From: JBEKHI01 sp050012355
GTDB taxonomy: Bacteria > Actinomycetota > Actinomycetes > Streptosporangiales > Streptosporangiaceae
Length of the DNA stretch: 15,223 bases
Direction of reading: 5' to 3'
NCBI GenBank assembly: GCA_050012355.1
Contig: JBEKHI010000190.1
Coordinates: 1-15,223, forward strand
Shown here: piece after piece, positions 6,437-13,806 of the stretch
Layout of the letters: every line of letters starts with the position of its first letter
Numbering within the stretch: position 1 is the first letter of the stretch
The notes under the pieces: model-generated
Database searches by the model: none
What the model was told of the DNA's origin: nothing
What the model saw: the letters and a program-made list of their open reading frames with translations, nothing else
Made by a program: the position numbers and the translations under genes

Positions 6437-7841
6437 GGCGGACGGGGATCGTGGCAGCGGCGTCGCTGTCCCTGATCGCGAACGCGAAGGGCAGGCCCGC
6501 CAGGCAGCACACGGCAGCGGCGCCGAGCGCGAGGCGGTAAGCGGTGAGGTTAGCCGCGAGGTGCCCGTTAACCAGGCGGGTCGGCCCGGCGAGCGCGATG
6601 ACCGTGGTGAGCAGGGCGACGCCGGCCGCGCCGCCCACCTGCCGCACCGCCTGGAACAATGTCGACGCCCGCCCGGTCGCCTTGGCCGAGATGGTCGCGA
6701 ACGAGGCGGTCTGGGTCGCGAGCATGACCTGCCCCATCCCGACGCCAACGAAGAACATGAACAGCCGGGTCCACCACAGGCTCGCTCCCGGGCTGAGCAG
6801 CGCGAGCAAACCGATGGCCACCGCGATGTTGATCAGGCCGACGGCGGTGTGCCGACGAGGGCCGAGGCGGGGGTAGAGCACGCGGCTGGCGAGCATCGAG
6901 CCGGCTGAGACGCCCACCGCCTCGGGGAAGATGGTGAGCCCGGATGCCAGCGCTCCCAGCCCCTTGCCGTCTTGCAGGTACAGCGACATGGCATAGAGCG
7001 TCCCGAGGAACGCGGCCGTCATCAGGACAAGCGCCATCGTGCCGTTGCGGAACAGCCGGTTACCCAGCACCCGCACGGCCACCATCGGCGCCGCACTTCG
7101 CAGTTCAACCTTGACCATAACGACGAGAAGGATCCCTCCCGCAACCACGCAGCCAAGGATGATTGGTGACCCCCAGCCCGAATTGGGTCCCTCGGAGACG
7201 CCGTACATGAGAAGCCCGAGCCCGGTGCCGGCCAGCACGAAACCTGCCAGGTCGAAGTCGCCTGGGCTGTGCTGCGGATCGTGGCGCAGGAACAGGGCAC
7301 CGAACACCACCGTCGCCACGCCGGCCGGCAGGTTCACGAAGAACACCCACCGCCAGGACAGCTCGCTGACCAGCAATCCTCCGAGGACGGGACCGGCGGC
7401 CGGGGCGAGCGCGGTCGGGACGGTGAGTATCGCCGTGACCCGCATCCGTTCTTCTTGCGGGAAGACGCGAAAAAGCATGGCCATGCCGACCGGCGCCATC
7501 ATCCCGCCACCGATCCCCTGCAGCACGCGAAACGCGTCGAGTTCCCCCACACTCGACGCCAGCCCGCACAGCGCCGAGGCGATCGTGAAGATTACTGTCG
7601 CTGTCAGCAGCACCCGCTTTCCGCCGAACCGGTCGCCGAGCCAGCCTGACGCGGGCATGAAGACCGCCAGGCTGACCATGTAGCCGATGGAGATGCCGTC
7701 GACCGCGGTGGGCGTGACCGAGAACGACCGGCCGATGTCCGGCAGGGCGACGTTCACGATGGTCGTGTCGAGCGCGCTCATGAAGATGGAGGCGACGAAC
7801 ACCACGGCGACCGCGGCCTTCTCGCTCGGCCTGATCCGCAC
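6402..7841 (-). CDS. MFS transporter, DHA2 (EmrB/QacA) drug:proton antiporter family
   Basis: A 479-residue inner-membrane exporter with the 14-helix DHA2 layout. Motif D1 (LDTTIVNVALP) is at residues 24-34, motif A (GWLGDRFGGKR) at 66-76, motif B (RVLQGIGGGMMAP) at 105-117, and the antiporter motif C (APAAGPVLGGLL) at 146-157. These mark a proton-driven drug or metabolite exporter; the substrate cannot be told. Start GTG 7841 has GGGAGGG a few bases upstream. It is divergent from a marR gene with an operator-like palindrome between them, the usual arrangement for an inducible efflux pump. The C-terminus has a short Arg/Pro-rich tail and overlaps the end of the convergent zinc-ribbon gene. 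Confidence 0.93.
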   Translation of the reverse strand: MRIRPSEKAAVAVVFVASIFMSALDTTIVNVALPDIGRSFSVTPTAVDGISIGYMVSLAVFMPASGWLGDRFGGKRVLLTATVIFTIASALCGLASSVGELDAFRVLQGIGGGMMAPVGMAMLFRVFPQEERMRVTAILTVPTALAPAAGPVLGGLLVSELSWRWVFFVNLPAGVATVVFGALFLRHDPQHSPGDFDLAGFVLAGTGLGLLMYGVSEGPNSGWGSPIILGCVVAGGILLVVMVKVELRSAAPMVAVRVLGNRLFRNGTMALVLMTAAFLGTLYAMSLYLQDGKGLGALASGLTIFPEAVGVSAGSMLASRVLYPRLGPRRHTAVGLINIAVAIGLLALLSPGASLWWTRLFMFFVGVGMGQVMLATQTASFATISAKATGRASTLFQAVRQVGGAAGVALLTTVIALAGPTRLVNGHLAANLTAYRLALGAAAVCCLAGLPFAFAIRDSDAAATIPVRPRKTAVPGRPT

Positions 7842-7869
7842 TGGTCCCTCCCCAGATCATGAGGACACT

Positions 7870-7875
7870 TATAAT
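7870..7875 (+). promoter_or_regulatory. Consensus -10 box (TATAAT) of the marR gene
   Basis: A perfect TATAAT on the plus strand, with a start expected near 7882, about 27 bases before the marR ATG. No convincing -35 box lies 16-18 bases upstream, so the promoter may be weak or activator-dependent. The complementary strand reads TATAAG here and could serve the exporter gene. Confidence 0.4.
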
Positions 7876-7890
7876 GAGGGTACTCACTAT
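7871..7890. promoter_or_regulatory. Candidate MarR operator palindrome
   Basis: ATAATGAG (7871-7878) and CTCACTAT (7883-7890) match as an inverted repeat at 7 of 8 positions around the 4-base spacer GGTA, giving a 20-bp site of typical MarR size. It overlaps the marR -10 box and lies between the divergent starts, so bound MarR should repress both itself and the exporter. Confidence 0.6.
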
Positions 7891-7908
7891 CTGACGGGGG
7901 TGACGAGG

Positions 7909-8340
7909 ATGGTCGCGACCGGAAGCGACACCGTGGACGCGATCATTCACACCGCGCACCGGATCAGGACCACCGCCGACGCGGCGCTCCGCACGCACGG
8001 CCTGTCCTTGCCCGGGCTCAAGCTGCTCACGGCGCTGGCCGAGGGCGACCGCTCCATGCGGGAGATCAGCGAGATCCTGCACGTCGCTCCCCGCACGGTC
8101 ACCGACATCACCGACGGCATGCAAGCCCGCGGCCTGGTGACCCGCCATCCGCACCCGGTGGACCGCAGGGTCACGCTGCTGCGACTGACCGAGGCGGGCA
8201 CCCGGGAGCTGACCACCGCGTCGGCCGAGGGCGAACGCGTCGCGCTGGCCTCGATCAGCGGCCTCGATCCCGGTGAACAGCGCACCCTACGCGACCTGCT
8301 GGAACGGGTCTGCGTTCCGGTTATCCGCTCGCCCGGCTGA
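7909..8340 (+). CDS. MarR family transcriptional regulator
   Basis: A 143-residue winged-helix repressor, a normal MarR length. The DNA-binding domain is at about residues 34-100: LSLPGLKLLTALAEG, then MREISEILHVAPRTVTDITDGMQARGLVTR, then the wing with PVDRRVTLLRLTEAG. The flanking helices at both ends form the dimer interface. Start is ATG 7909, or GTG 7900 three codons earlier; the GGGGG run at 7896-7900 suits the ATG. Divergent from the DHA2 exporter, which it most likely controls. The end overlaps the convergent ATPase gene by 20 bases. The frame is open upstream on the plus strand, but that part is antisense to the exporter and not coding. Confidence 0.9.
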   Translation: MVATGSDTVDAIIHTAHRIRTTADAALRTHGLSLPGLKLLTALAEGDRSMREISEILHVAPRTVTDITDGMQARGLVTRHPHPVDRRVTLLRLTEAGTRELTTASAEGERVALASISGLDPGEQRTLRDLLERVCVPVIRSPG

Positions 8341-11300
8341 GTACCTCCTCCTCGGTGAGCGGACTGCGAGGGTGGTGACTGAGGCACATGGGGGTCCGGA
8401 TCTTACGGAACCGGTTGCCTTCGGGCGCTGCGTAGAACTCCCCGGTACGCAGCTTCCCGATGTCCGGCACATCTCCGCCCTTGGCCCGCGCCAGTTCCCT
8501 CGCCGCGTCGATCTGCGTGGGGCTGCTGAGCAGCCCGTAGAACTGCGTCGTCGCATTGCCGGCTATCCGGTTATCTAGTCCGCGGGGAGACTGGGTGGCA
8601 AACAGCAGGCCCAGCCCGTACTTACGAGCCTGCGAAGCTAGGCGGCGGGTGGTCTCGGAGCAGGAAGTCGCCTTACCGGACGGCGCGAATTCCTGGGCCT
8701 CGTCCATCACGAACAGCCCACCGAGCGGCCGGTCGCCTGCCGGGTTCCGCTTCACCCAGGAGAACAGGGCCATCTGAAGCTGGTTGACGAAGCTCTGCCG
8801 CTGCTCGGGGTCGGGCAGCCCGATCAGGCTGATCACCGACACCCGGGCACGCTTACCCGGCGGCGGGGTGAGCAGCGTCCCCGGGTCCGCGGACTCGCCC
8901 GAGCCGCCGAAGAGCGGATCGTTGACCATCGCCGCCTGCAGCCTCTCCGCGAGATCGGCCGCCATAACAGACGCTCGGCCGAGGCTGCTCGCGTCCGGCG
9001 GCAGATCGCTCAGCATGGCCGCGAACTCGTGGATATCACTGCTCCCGGTCGCGGCGAAGTACCGCAGCGCCTCGGTCAGCACGGCCTTCTCCTGGCCGGT
9101 CTTGACCGAGGTCCGGTGCAGGCCCAAGCGCGGCGCGAGGCTATCGACCGCGGCGCCAACCGCCAGCTCGAACTCATCCCTGTCATCGAGAACGTCCGCG
9201 AACGACGGAAGCGGCTGGAACGCCAGCGGGCGGCCGTTGCGCCGCCGCGGCGTCCATATCGCCACGTCCGTACCCGCCAGGTACTCGCGCGCTCGCCCGG
9301 CGTCGCCGTCGGCCCAGGACCCGGGTTCCTCCGGCCACGCGTCACCCAACCGGGCCAGGTCGCTATTCGGGTCCAGCACGATCGACGAGACGCCCTGCAG
9401 CGCGCACTCCTCGATAATGCGGCGCAGCAGGACGGTCTTACCGGAACCGGAGCCCGCGAAGATCGCCGCGTGCCGACGCAACGATTCCAGATCCAGGTTC
9501 AACGGAGACGGGGTGCTCGGGTTCACCCAGGCAAGCGGAACCGGCTGAACTTGCTGGACGGACGGAGTCTCGGGTGATCGAGCCTCGCCCGCGTCGCGCA
9601 GCGCCCGCCCGAGCAACTCGGTGCGATGCGCGGGCTGCCGGTCCAGCAGCCATGCGTCCAGATCACGGTCGCGGCCCGAAAGCATCGCGCCGAGCGCGCC
9701 GAACGTCTTCAGGTCTTGCGCTGATACGGCTATCGCGAGTCCGTTCTTCGCTTCGAAGTCGGCGACTTGCCGCTCGGTGACAGGTCCCGTGGGCCACCCA
9801 GTGTTACGGAGCACGAATAGCCGGTGCCCAACGCCTTCTACGTCCAGTCCGGCAGTGCTCACCGCTTTTCTAAGACGGCTCTGGACCGTCCTGGGATGGT
9901 CAGCGGAGATCGCGCGGAACGACCATCTACGCTGGCGTTCGGTGCGCTCATCGGTGATGAGCCGCAGGCATGCGTGCAGTGCGGGATTCCTGTTGGTCAT
10001 CTGGTCCTGGACGAACAGAAGCGGGTCGTCCTCGCCGCGTTCTTTCACCCAGGATTCCAATCCGGCGGCCAGCAATGCCGGCCACGTCGCGTCCTCGGTC
10101 GCCGCGACAAATGCCGAGGACACATCGGCACTCTCGCGAAGCTGCTCGAACTGCTCGTCCAGGGCGGACAGGTCCGACGGGCTGACCGCTGGCTTCGTGT
10201 CCGTAGACGTGATTCCCTCGGATAGGACGCGGTCCCCGAGGCCGCCTTCATCGCTGAGCTCGTCCAGTTCGTAGGCAACCTGTTCTCTCAGGCACCTTCT
10301 GACATGCCCCTCGATCCGCTTGAGTATGGAGCGCGCCGTGTACCGATCGGCCTCCTCGAACGCGCCCGGCCGGATCGGCCAGGTCGGATACCGGGGAGTG
10401 AAGCCGACAGTGGCGTAGTCGACGGCGAACCTCTTCGCGATCAGCAGGCGTCCCACCTCAGCGGTCGGGAGGTTCTGGAGCTGCCGGGCCAGGATGAACC
10501 GGTCGGTGACGGTGTCCACCGCGCGTTCCCTCAGGTACTGCCACGTGATGGGAAGGCAGGAGACGACCGTGAGGGTCCGACGGGTCACGTCGCGGAGAGT
10601 CATCAGCCCGCTCGCCACGTCCGCGATAGGGTGTCGATCGTCTGACTTCCCTGCCTTGTTGAACTCATCGATCAGCGAATCCAGCTGGTCAACGGCCACG
10701 ACGGTGGGCCCCGAAAGCGCCATGATCTTAGAGAGCTCCATGACGAGCAGCCGGGGCTGTTTCATCCGCCGCGAGCGGATGCCCCAGGGACGGCCTTCCT
10801 CGTCTTCGAGCTCGTATCCGGATAGGAAGTTAATGGCGATGTTCTGCTGATCCGGATCGGGAGAGGCCAGCATTACGAGCGCTCGGGCGGCGTCCTGGGC
10901 GACGGTGGCGACGGAAGCGCCGATGGCGCGCAGTTCGTTCACGAACGCGTTCAGGTGTTCTCGGGTCGGCGGGATCTGCCCGGTCACGGCCTCTTTGAGT
11001 TCGCCGGTGAGCCCGGCCCTTGATGCTAGGTCGGACAGCAGCTTTTCCAGCTGACGTCGGCTTCCGTCGGGAAGCGGCGAGAGCTGCTCGACGAAGGCGG
11101 TAAGTACCTCCTCCCAGATCGTGGTTTTCGTGAGGTCGCCGATCAGGAAGAAGTAACCTCCGGCCTGTTGCACCTGCTCACGCGCCCAGCCAAGCAGATG
11201 GGTCTTGCCGACACCGCGCTCTCCCTGAATCGCGACCCCGAGCGGGTTGGGTCCGCTGCTGGCGCGGGCCTGTTCGATCCCGCGCCGGACGAGTTCGGCG

Positions 11301-11413
11301 GCCTCGGTGTGCAGCCCTTCGATGTGGTACGGCGACGGGGTCCACACGTCTTCCAGGGCACGCGTCCAGTTGAAGTTGAGCGCCTCCAGTGCCCGCAGTT
11401 CCGTCGCGCTCAT
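8321..11413 (-). CDS. Dual P-loop ATPase: N-terminal AAA/STAND-like module and C-terminal HerA/FtsK-like module
   Basis: The largest protein here, 1030 residues. Module 1 has Walker A GERGVGKTH at 64-72 (Lys70) and Walker B VVAVDQLD at 238-245, resembling AAA/ORC- or STAND-like NTPases. Residues 310-630 hold helical and mixed segments I cannot name. Module 2 is HerA/FtsK-like: Walker A GSGSGKT at 654-660 (Lys659), Walker B FVMDEAQEF at 901-909 (Asp904, Glu905), then TRRLASQARKYGLGLLFATQSP (922-943) and the NRIAGNATTQFYGLL segment typical of HerA motors. HerA proteins form hexameric rings that translocate DNA, often with a nuclease. It is last of four genes; its ATG overlaps the preceding stop as ATGA. 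No signal peptide or membrane helix is seen, so it is cytoplasmic. A defence role is inferred from context. Confidence 0.88.
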   Translation of the reverse strand: MSATELRALEALNFNWTRALEDVWTPSPYHIEGLHTEAAELVRRGIEQARASSGPNPLGVAIQGERGVGKTHLLGWAREQVQQAGGYFFLIGDLTKTTIWEEVLTAFVEQLSPLPDGSRRQLEKLLSDLASRAGLTGELKEAVTGQIPPTREHLNAFVNELRAIGASVATVAQDAARALVMLASPDPDQQNIAINFLSGYELEDEEGRPWGIRSRRMKQPRLLVMELSKIMALSGPTVVAVDQLDSLIDEFNKAGKSDDRHPIADVASGLMTLRDVTRRTLTVVSCLPITWQYLRERAVDTVTDRFILARQLQNLPTAEVGRLLIAKRFAVDYATVGFTPRYPTWPIRPGAFEEADRYTARSILKRIEGHVRRCLREQVAYELDELSDEGGLGDRVLSEGITSTDTKPAVSPSDLSALDEQFEQLRESADVSSAFVAATEDATWPALLAAGLESWVKERGEDDPLLFVQDQMTNRNPALHACLRLITDERTERQRRWSFRAISADHPRTVQSRLRKAVSTAGLDVEGVGHRLFVLRNTGWPTGPVTERQVADFEAKNGLAIAVSAQDLKTFGALGAMLSGRDRDLDAWLLDRQPAHRTELLGRALRDAGEARSPETPSVQQVQPVPLAWVNPSTPSPLNLDLESLRRHAAIFAGSGSGKTVLLRRIIEECALQGVSSIVLDPNSDLARLGDAWPEEPGSWADGDAGRAREYLAGTDVAIWTPRRRNGRPLAFQPLPSFADVLDDRDEFELAVGAAVDSLAPRLGLHRTSVKTGQEKAVLTEALRYFAATGSSDIHEFAAMLSDLPPDASSLGRASVMAADLAERLQAAMVNDPLFGGSGESADPGTLLTPPPGKRARVSVISLIGLPDPEQRQSFVNQLQMALFSWVKRNPAGDRPLGGLFVMDEAQEFAPSGKATSCSETTRRLASQARKYGLGLLFATQSPRGLDNRIAGNATTQFYGLLSSPTQIDAARELARAKGGDVPDIGKLRTGEFYAAPEGNRFRKIRTPMCLSHHPRSPLTEEEVLSRASG

Positions 11414-12045
11414 GGCCGCTCGATTGAAATCAGGTGCTTGTTCTCGCCACCGACGCGCAGCGCCGACTCGCGATCGGCGTCCGTTAGCGTCTGCTGATTG
11501 GACTCCGGGATCAGGTTGATCTCCTGAGCGCGATACATCCGGTCAAGGGCCGAATCGAGGTCGGCCCGGGGGATCTCCCCGACGCTCGCTCGTAGCTCGA
11601 CGAGGGGCACGAACTCGCCAGGCTCTTGCGTCAGCGCCTGATATCCGGCCCTGACCCGGGCCGGGATGTCGAGGGTTTCCGATGGCTCCCCGTTCACCAG
11701 CCGGAAAATGTCCGCGAGGCTCTGGTCACTCCTGTCCAGGTAACGGTCGAGGCCACCGAGGATCACGTAGAGGGTGCGTTCCAGGTACGACGCTCGTGAG
11801 GCCGGCCCAGCCGACAACTCGTTGGCGCACCAGCGCCATCCCGCATCCGACAGCTCGAATTCAAAAGCGCGACCAGGCCGTTCCCGATCCACAAGCTTCA
11901 GCTCCTCCAGCTTGCGTCGTTCCTTTCCATCGAGACGGAACCCGATCCGGTCCTCGAGTTCGGGATTAGAAAGCTTGCGCGCCTCAGCGAGCAGGGCGAA
12001 AAGCACGGCCCTCTCCTTGGCCGATAGCTCAGCGGATCCCATCAT
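11410..12045 (-). CDS. Probable double winged-helix protein of the ATPase/nuclease operon
   Basis: A 211-residue protein that I cannot assign to a named family. Residues 7-75 look like a winged helix: LSAKERAVLFALLAEARKLSN, PELEDRIGFRLDGKERRKLEELKLVDRE, then a beta wing ending FELSDAGWRWC. Residues 143-209 look like a second one (FVPLVELRASVGEIPRADLDSALDRMYRAQEINLI), with a short beta tail GGENKHLISIE. It may bind DNA, or act as an adaptor between the nuclease and the motor. The ATG at 12045 shares one base with the upstream stop (TGATG), and its own stop overlaps the ATPase start, so expression is coupled. It could instead be the operon's own regulator, though regulators are less often placed third. 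Confidence 0.8.
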   Translation of the reverse strand: MMGSAELSAKERAVLFALLAEARKLSNPELEDRIGFRLDGKERRKLEELKLVDRERPGRAFEFELSDAGWRWCANELSAGPASRASYLERTLYVILGGLDRYLDRSDQSLADIFRLVNGEPSETLDIPARVRAGYQALTQEPGEFVPLVELRASVGEIPRADLDSALDRMYRAQEINLIPESNQQTLTDADRESALRVGGENKHLISIERP

Positions 12046-12932
12046 CAGGCCCCTTCCTCTGGGCTGTAATCAATTTCGATAACCTGAAAATCGTTGTCGT
12101 TCACCAGCAGCTCGCCGCGAACCTTGATCTCCCAGCGGTCCTCGCCGGGCGACTTGCCATGCAGGCTCTCGACCATTCCGGTGATCGTCCGAGCGCCCAG
12201 TGCGCTAAGTTCGCGTAGCCGGGAGGCACCTGCCCGGATGACCGCTCCGGTCCCACCGGGGAAACGGACGTTATCGGCCGGGACAGCTGAGGGCAGCCCT
12301 CGCCCCCAGCGGAAGGCGATCTCGAATGCTTCCGCGTGCTGACGTCCCGCCAGCCCGCTCAGCGCCTCGCACATGTTCGCCGACACCCCGGCCGGGACGG
12401 CCTCGTCGAAAACGATCAGGTTCTGGTCAGTCGCCCGCGCTGCCGCGGCCCGCATGGCTAGCAGGGCGGCATGAAGCTGGAGACCGATCTGTCGGCCCAG
12501 CGGCGCGCCGTTGCCCTGGGAGCCTTCCGGCTGCCCTGATAGCGCGTGCACCGGGATCCGCACGATGAACATCTGGCCGTCGGGTCGGCCCGGCCCCAGC
12601 CGGATGGTCTGAAGGACCTCACCAGCGAGCGCCCCCGGCAGCGATGCCATCCCGCCATCCGGAGACGTCTGATACACCTGAACGTCGTCGAACGGAGTCG
12701 CAATGTCACCGGCGATATCCGCCGCAGACCGCTTTTCCGCGATGGTCAGCGTGGCCAGGATCTCGCTGACTCTCAGCTTCGTGTCCGCGAGCTCGTCATC
12801 GGCTGGCACCAGGACCTCGAACCCGTCCGCATGCCACCATATCGACGCGCCGTTCCAGGTTCTCGGGCGACGCTGCCATCCGCTTTCGCGCAGATATGTC
12901 CGTACGTCTTCAACCGACGGAACCGAGCTCAC
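12045..12932 (-). CDS. Unrecognised 295-residue protein of the ATPase/nuclease operon
   Basis: No family recognised. The N-terminus (about 5-90) has an aromatic-rich strand pair (WNGASIWWHADGFEVLVPADDEL) followed by a helix (KLRVSEILATLTIAEKRSAADIAGDIAT) and DVQVY. The middle (about 105-215) is alpha/beta with an Ala-rich helix (LQLHAALLAMRAAAARAT). The C-terminal part (about 247-290: TITGMVESLHG..., RWEIKVRGELLVNDNDFQVIEI) looks like a small beta-barrel, perhaps OB-like. There is no P-loop, no membrane helix, no signal peptide and no evident catalytic set. The start is GTG 12932, overlapping the upstream stop as GTGA. Its place between nuclease and wHTH genes suggests a structural or sensing subunit, by inference only. 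Confidence 0.8.
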   Translation of the reverse strand: MSSVPSVEDVRTYLRESGWQRRPRTWNGASIWWHADGFEVLVPADDELADTKLRVSEILATLTIAEKRSAADIAGDIATPFDDVQVYQTSPDGGMASLPGALAGEVLQTIRLGPGRPDGQMFIVRIPVHALSGQPEGSQGNGAPLGRQIGLQLHAALLAMRAAAARATDQNLIVFDEAVPAGVSANMCEALSGLAGRQHAEAFEIAFRWGRGLPSAVPADNVRFPGGTGAVIRAGASRLRELSALGARTITGMVESLHGKSPGEDRWEIKVRGELLVNDNDFQVIEIDYSPEEGA

Positions 12933-13447
12933 CGCGCTCCCCCGACCGCGGCGAGCCTGGCGTCCATCAAGCCCCGCAACGACCCGACGGTCAGCACGTT
13001 GCCGACCGGAACCTTAACCGGGCGGTGGCTTTGCCTGCTCGGGTCCCGGATAACCGTCTCGTCACGGAGCGAGAGGTAGAACCCCTGATGCCGCAGCAGC
13101 ATGCCGTCGGTCCGGACCTCTGAATATGTATCAGAACTCTTCGGAACGATAACCAGAAAGAGGTATCGAGGCACGGTGTACGCGCTCCCGGCCAGCTTGT
13201 TGAACTGTTGCTCATTGAGTCCGGCAAAATGCCAGGTTCCATCCGATTTTCGCGGATTTGACCATGATTTGACTTGAACATCGATCGCCGGCGATGCTGC
13301 CGGGCCGACTCGGCCAGGCCATCGAAGCAGCAGGTCAACGCCGTCGTAATCGAGATCAGGGGTGTAAACGAGAAGCCCGGCGGCAGACGCGAGGACGCGA
13401 ATATAGTCTTGGCCGAACTTGCCCTGATGATTGTTAGCATCTAGCAC
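12929..13447 (-). CDS. DUF4365-like PD-(D/E)XK nuclease-fold protein
   Basis: A 172-residue protein, first gene of the four-gene operon. The pattern matches DUF4365 and related PD-(D/E)XK folds: a first helix GKFGQDYIRVLASAAG (9-24), then the DLDYDGVDLLL strand with Asp38, then IDVQVKSW (55-62), where Asp56, Gln58 and Lys60 are the expected (D/E)xQxK catalytic set. A substrate-facing beta/alpha part follows (YLFLVIVPK, 95-103). It should cut DNA in a metal-dependent way, probably directed by the ATPase of the same operon. The start is GTG 13447, supported by AAGGGGGG just upstream; an upstream ATG in the same region meets a stop after three codons. The stop overlaps the next gene's start. The nuclease call rests on motif spacing. 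Confidence 0.8.
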   Translation of the reverse strand: MLDANNHQGKFGQDYIRVLASAAGLLVYTPDLDYDGVDLLLRWPGRVGPAASPAIDVQVKSWSNPRKSDGTWHFAGLNEQQFNKLAGSAYTVPRYLFLVIVPKSSDTYSEVRTDGMLLRHQGFYLSLRDETVIRDPSRQSHRPVKVPVGNVLTVGSLRGLMDARLAAVGGAR

Positions 13448-13490
13448 CGAGGCCCCCCTTACAGCGACATTTCCCCCGACGACAGAAGAG

Positions 13491-13521
13491 ATTGTATGTC
13501 CGAGAACGAGGCAAATATCAA
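13491..13521 (-). promoter_or_regulatory. Possible promoter of the nuclease/ATPase operon
   Basis: On the minus strand, TTGATA (13521-13516) and TACAAT (13496-13491) are good -35 and -10 hexamers but with a long 19-base spacer. Transcription would begin near 13484, leaving about 37 bases before the GTG at 13447. It is the best candidate in the AT-rich leader. Confidence 0.35.
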
Positions 13522-13733
13522 CTTAGGGCATCATCAATAAGTTTTCATTGCGCCATGAACTGCTTAGAGAAAATATTGGGGTTCGTTTTACCCTCTGTGC
13601 ATGCGGCCCTTCGGGAACGGGCCAGTGCCACGATCAGGTTCCGCCTTCCAGCCGCCCGTTCCTCGCCAGCTCGCGTGAAATCTGTGTTACCCGCATGTCT
13701 CGGGCATCGCTGGCACCACCCTGACCTCTGGTT

Positions 13734-13748
13734 ATCTGATGATTAGAT
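13734..13748. promoter_or_regulatory. Candidate operator palindrome upstream of the NCS1 permease
   Basis: ATCTGATGATTAGAT reads the same on the other strand at 12 of its 15 positions. It lies about 59 bases before the permease ATG and overlaps a weak -10-like TTAGAT (13743-13748). Its size suits a dimeric regulator such as a GntR-type protein, but no such gene is in the window. Confidence 0.4.
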
Positions 13749-13806
13749 GAAGTTCGCCGCAAATCAACATTGGACAGAAGTGGCTGGTTGAGCGGAGATT
13801 GACGCC

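Larger units (their letters stand above)
13448..13806. other. Non-coding gap between the operon and the NCS1 permease, with an AT-rich stretch
   Basis: A 359-base stretch without a credible gene. Positions 13501-13590 are only about 39% GC by my hand count, in a window otherwise strongly GC-rich. It holds the candidate operon promoter, a small GGCCC/GGGCC hairpin (13605-13609 with 13619-13623, 9-base loop), and the palindrome before the permease. A short plus-strand open frame starting near 13492 has no family resemblance and no ribosome-binding site. No attachment site or tRNA end was recognised. Confidence 0.6.

Noticed and set aside
5380..6540. Plus-strand open frame of 386 codons inside the zinc-ribbon gene
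   Set aside because: Arg/Gly/Pro-rich shadow translation; the other frame has zinc ribbons, a membrane helix and a coherent outer domain.
8301..8318. GGAAC/GTTCC inverted repeat near the marR/ATPase convergent end
   Set aside because: Weak 5-bp stem inside marR coding sequence; not convincing as a terminator.
8784..10850. Plus-strand open frames opposite the dual ATPase
   Set aside because: Ser/Arg-rich shadow translations with no domain; the minus strand has two intact P-loop modules.
8321..11413. Reading the HerA-like ATPase as a conjugation or chromosome-segregation motor (FtsK/TraB type)
   Set aside because: No membrane helices, no gamma domain, and no relaxase or transfer gene nearby; the coupled nuclease fits a HerA-effector arrangement better. 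This remains the main alternative.
12546..13123. Plus-strand open frames opposite the start of the operon
   Set aside because: No ribosome-binding sites or motifs; the minus-strand genes fit together by start/stop overlaps.
13492..13746. Possible 84-codon gene in the gap before the permease
   Set aside because: No ribosome-binding site, no recognisable family, and it covers the probable operon promoter; I treat the stretch as non-coding.
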